From the NCBI GenBank assembly GCA_016125265.1, contig WGMC01000001.1, forward strand, positions 166,117 through 230,116: 64,000 bases of DNA, read 5' to 3'. The position numbers and the translations under genes were made by a program. Source of the stretch: Planctomycetaceae bacterium (lineage in GTDB: Bacteria; Planctomycetota; UBA1135; GCA-002686595). A model generated the notes under the pieces. That model saw only the letters and a list, made by a program, of their open reading frames with translations, did not search any database and was not told where the DNA came from. Positions 62,825-64,000 of the stretch are shown in pieces. Within the stretch, counting starts at the first letter, position 1; each line of letters starts with the position of its first letter.

Positions 62825-63832
62825 TCAGTTGGCGGAGGCGCTGGGGCGCGGCGGGCCGCCGCGGTGGGGGGCGTTGGGCAACGACGAGTTCGCCGCATGG
62901 CGTCGGCGCGCGCCGCGGCTCTTTGGACGAGTTTCGAGGTGGTGTTCGAGGAAGCGGTCCACCCAGTCGCCGAGGGCCGCGAGTCGCGGACCGGAGAGGG
63001 TCGCCGCCGGGGCTTTCCGGCCGGACGACCCTGGCCCGCCGGTCAACAGTGTGCCCGCGTGCGCCTCCGCCTGCGAGTCGGCGCGGGGACTGGGTGCCGG
63101 AAGACCCCCGAGCGCCCACAGCGCCTCCCGATCCCGGGCCGCGAGCAGGGCGGCGGCAGCCTCCAGGAGCGCACTTTCGAGGTCCCAAACGGCCATGCCC
63201 TCCGACTGCAGATGCGCCGCGCAGCGCTGGCAGAGGCGGCCCCCGGCGGCGGGCGCGAACGCCGTGCGCGCGAGCCCCGTCCCCGGCAGAGGCGCCTGGC
63301 GTCCGCAACTGGCGCAGCGGTCGAGGGCCGGCGCGAGGCCCAGGGCGCCGAGGAACTCGAGGTCGAACCGCAGGGCGACCAGTTCCGGGTCCACGGCGAC
63401 GCAATCGTCGAGCCGGCGCGTGGCGCCGAAGTCGAGCTCGTCGAGGGCGGCCTCGGCGCGCTCGAACAGGGCGCGGTCCCCGGGGCCCACGCGTGCGGCC
63501 AGGTCCAGGAGTTCGAGCACACCGAGGGCGCGGCCGTAACTCGCCAGGTCCTGGGCGAGGTGCTTGCGCCGCACGGCCAGGGCGCCCGCGCGGAGCTCGC
63601 CGAGGGCGCCGTGGGCCTGGCCGGCGCGGTGCCAGGAGAGCTCCAAGCTGTCGAAGAGGTCCAGGAGCCCCGCGTACCCGGAGTTGGCCCGGTAGGCGCC
63701 GCGCGCGATCAGGTGCACACGCCCGCGGTCGCGTGCGAAGAGCTGCACCACGAGGGACGACTCCCCAAAGGGCACCCGCGCGAGCAACAAGACGCGGTCC
63801 TGCTCGAGTCGCGAAGCGTTCGCCGTGCCCAT
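62825..63832 (-). CDS. recO: DNA repair protein RecO
   Basis: 335 residues. An N-terminal OB-fold (RVLLLARVPFGESSLVVQLF, RGRVHLIARGAYR) is followed by a helical domain (LASYGRALGVLELLDLA) and a zinc-ribbon-like part with CASCGR and CQRC. RecO loads RecA with RecR in recombinational repair. A Pro/Arg-rich disordered tail of about 40 residues extends the C-terminus. ATG 63832 (MGTANASRLEQDRVLLLA) fits the family start better than further upstream Met codons. It is 11 bases upstream of the BamD-like gene. Confidence 0.92.
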   Translation of the reverse strand: MGTANASRLEQDRVLLLARVPFGESSLVVQLFARDRGRVHLIARGAYRANSGYAGLLDLFDSLELSWHRAGQAHGALGELRAGALAVRRKHLAQDLASYGRALGVLELLDLAARVGPGDRALFERAEAALDELDFGATRRLDDCVAVDPELVALRFDLEFLGALGLAPALDRCASCGRQAPLPGTGLARTAFAPAAGGRLCQRCAAHLQSEGMAVWDLESALLEAAAALLAARDREALWALGGLPAPSPRADSQAEAHAGTLLTGGPGSSGRKAPAATLSGPRLAALGDWVDRFLEHHLETRPKSRGARRRHAANSSLPNAPHRGGPPRPSASAN

Positions 63833-63953
63833 CGCCCCCAGTGTGGGCCAAACCCGCCCCAACACCGACGACTTTCCCCCGAAGGCCCGGCCCATGGCGT
63901 CGGCACGTTGCGATGGAGCGGGCCTTCGGCCCTTGCACCCGTCTTCCAACGGA

Positions 63954-63972
63954 CCTGGGGCGTTGCCCCAGG
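63954..63972. repeat. Hairpin at the right edge, likely a dispersed planctomycete-type repeat
   Basis: CCTGGGGC (63954-63961) pairs with GCCCCAGG (63965-63972) around GTT, followed by CTACTATCGGTCGCGCCGTT. From memory, similar hairpin-plus-tail sequences recur in planctomycete intergenic regions; I could not check this. A smaller hairpin GGCCTTCGGCC is just upstream (about 63920-63931). Confidence 0.45.
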
Positions 63973-64000
63973 CTACTATCGGTCGCGCCGTTGGCGCTCC

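Noticed and set aside
55272..63539. Very long open frame on the plus strand opposite recO to cdaA
   Set aside because: Its translation is Arg/His/Glu-rich without domains, and every part is antisense to well-recognised genes. It is a by-product of high GC.

Overview
The window is about 64 kb of very GC-rich DNA (roughly 70 percent) from a Gram-negative-type bacterium. Gene content points to the Planctomycetota or a close relative: HEAT-repeat, FG-GAP and CRTAC1-like secreted proteins, many large membrane glycosyltransferases, a sulfatase-fold enzyme, and short start/stop overlaps such as ATGA, GTGA and TGATG. Outer-membrane biogenesis lipoproteins (LptE-like, BamD-like) show a diderm envelope. 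There are no IS elements, phage genes, CRISPR arrays or tRNAs. It looks like chromosomal core interspersed with lineage-specific genes.

Layout. 0.3-3.1 kb: an ABM-like protein with an overlapping HxlR regulator, then the bicarbonate transporter pair sbtA-sbtB. 3.1-9.4 kb (minus): a large secreted HEAT-repeat protein, a DegT-family sugar aminotransferase and an AGCS Na+/amino-acid symporter. 9.6-18.2 kb: an HExxH protein, a DUF2723-type membrane glycosyltransferase, an aldehyde dehydrogenase, a thioredoxin-like protein and an FG-GAP protein. The thioredoxin-like gene (15710-16705) has an in-frame TGA exactly where the first Cys of its CxxC active site should be, so it is most simply a selenoprotein.

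18.4-39 kb is an envelope-polysaccharide region: two O-antigen ligase/polymerase-like proteins (one with TPRs), three or more PMT/ArnT-like membrane glycosyltransferases, a sulfatase-fold enzyme and a CRTAC1-like protein. A ferritin-like protein, an FdhF/YdeP-type molybdoenzyme and an SLC13 permease interrupt it. ManC at 45.9 kb (GDP-mannose supply) and the DegT enzyme fit the same theme.

39-46 kb: a small conserved-looking protein, a NUDIX protein, RNase P RNA (minus strand, 40407-40796), an alpha/beta hydrolase lacking its serine nucleophile, ruvX, and a secreted six-bladed propeller with one calcium-type loop per blade. 46-52 kb (minus): manC, a 1313-residue AsmA/TamB-like protein and alr. 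At 52.6 kb a lone gene encodes a 78-residue histone-fold protein with a lysine-rich tail, behind a structured leader.

53-64 kb is a housekeeping block read leftward: recO, bamD-like, lptE-like, ftsH, folP, a fused cdaA-ybbR (cyclic-di-AMP synthase with its regulator domain), glmM and tsaB. It links envelope assembly, cell-wall precursor supply (GlmM, Alr) and c-di-AMP signalling.

The two observations most worth follow-up are the putative selenocysteine-containing TlpA-like protein and the bacterial histone. All functions are inferred from motifs and context read by eye; no database search was possible.
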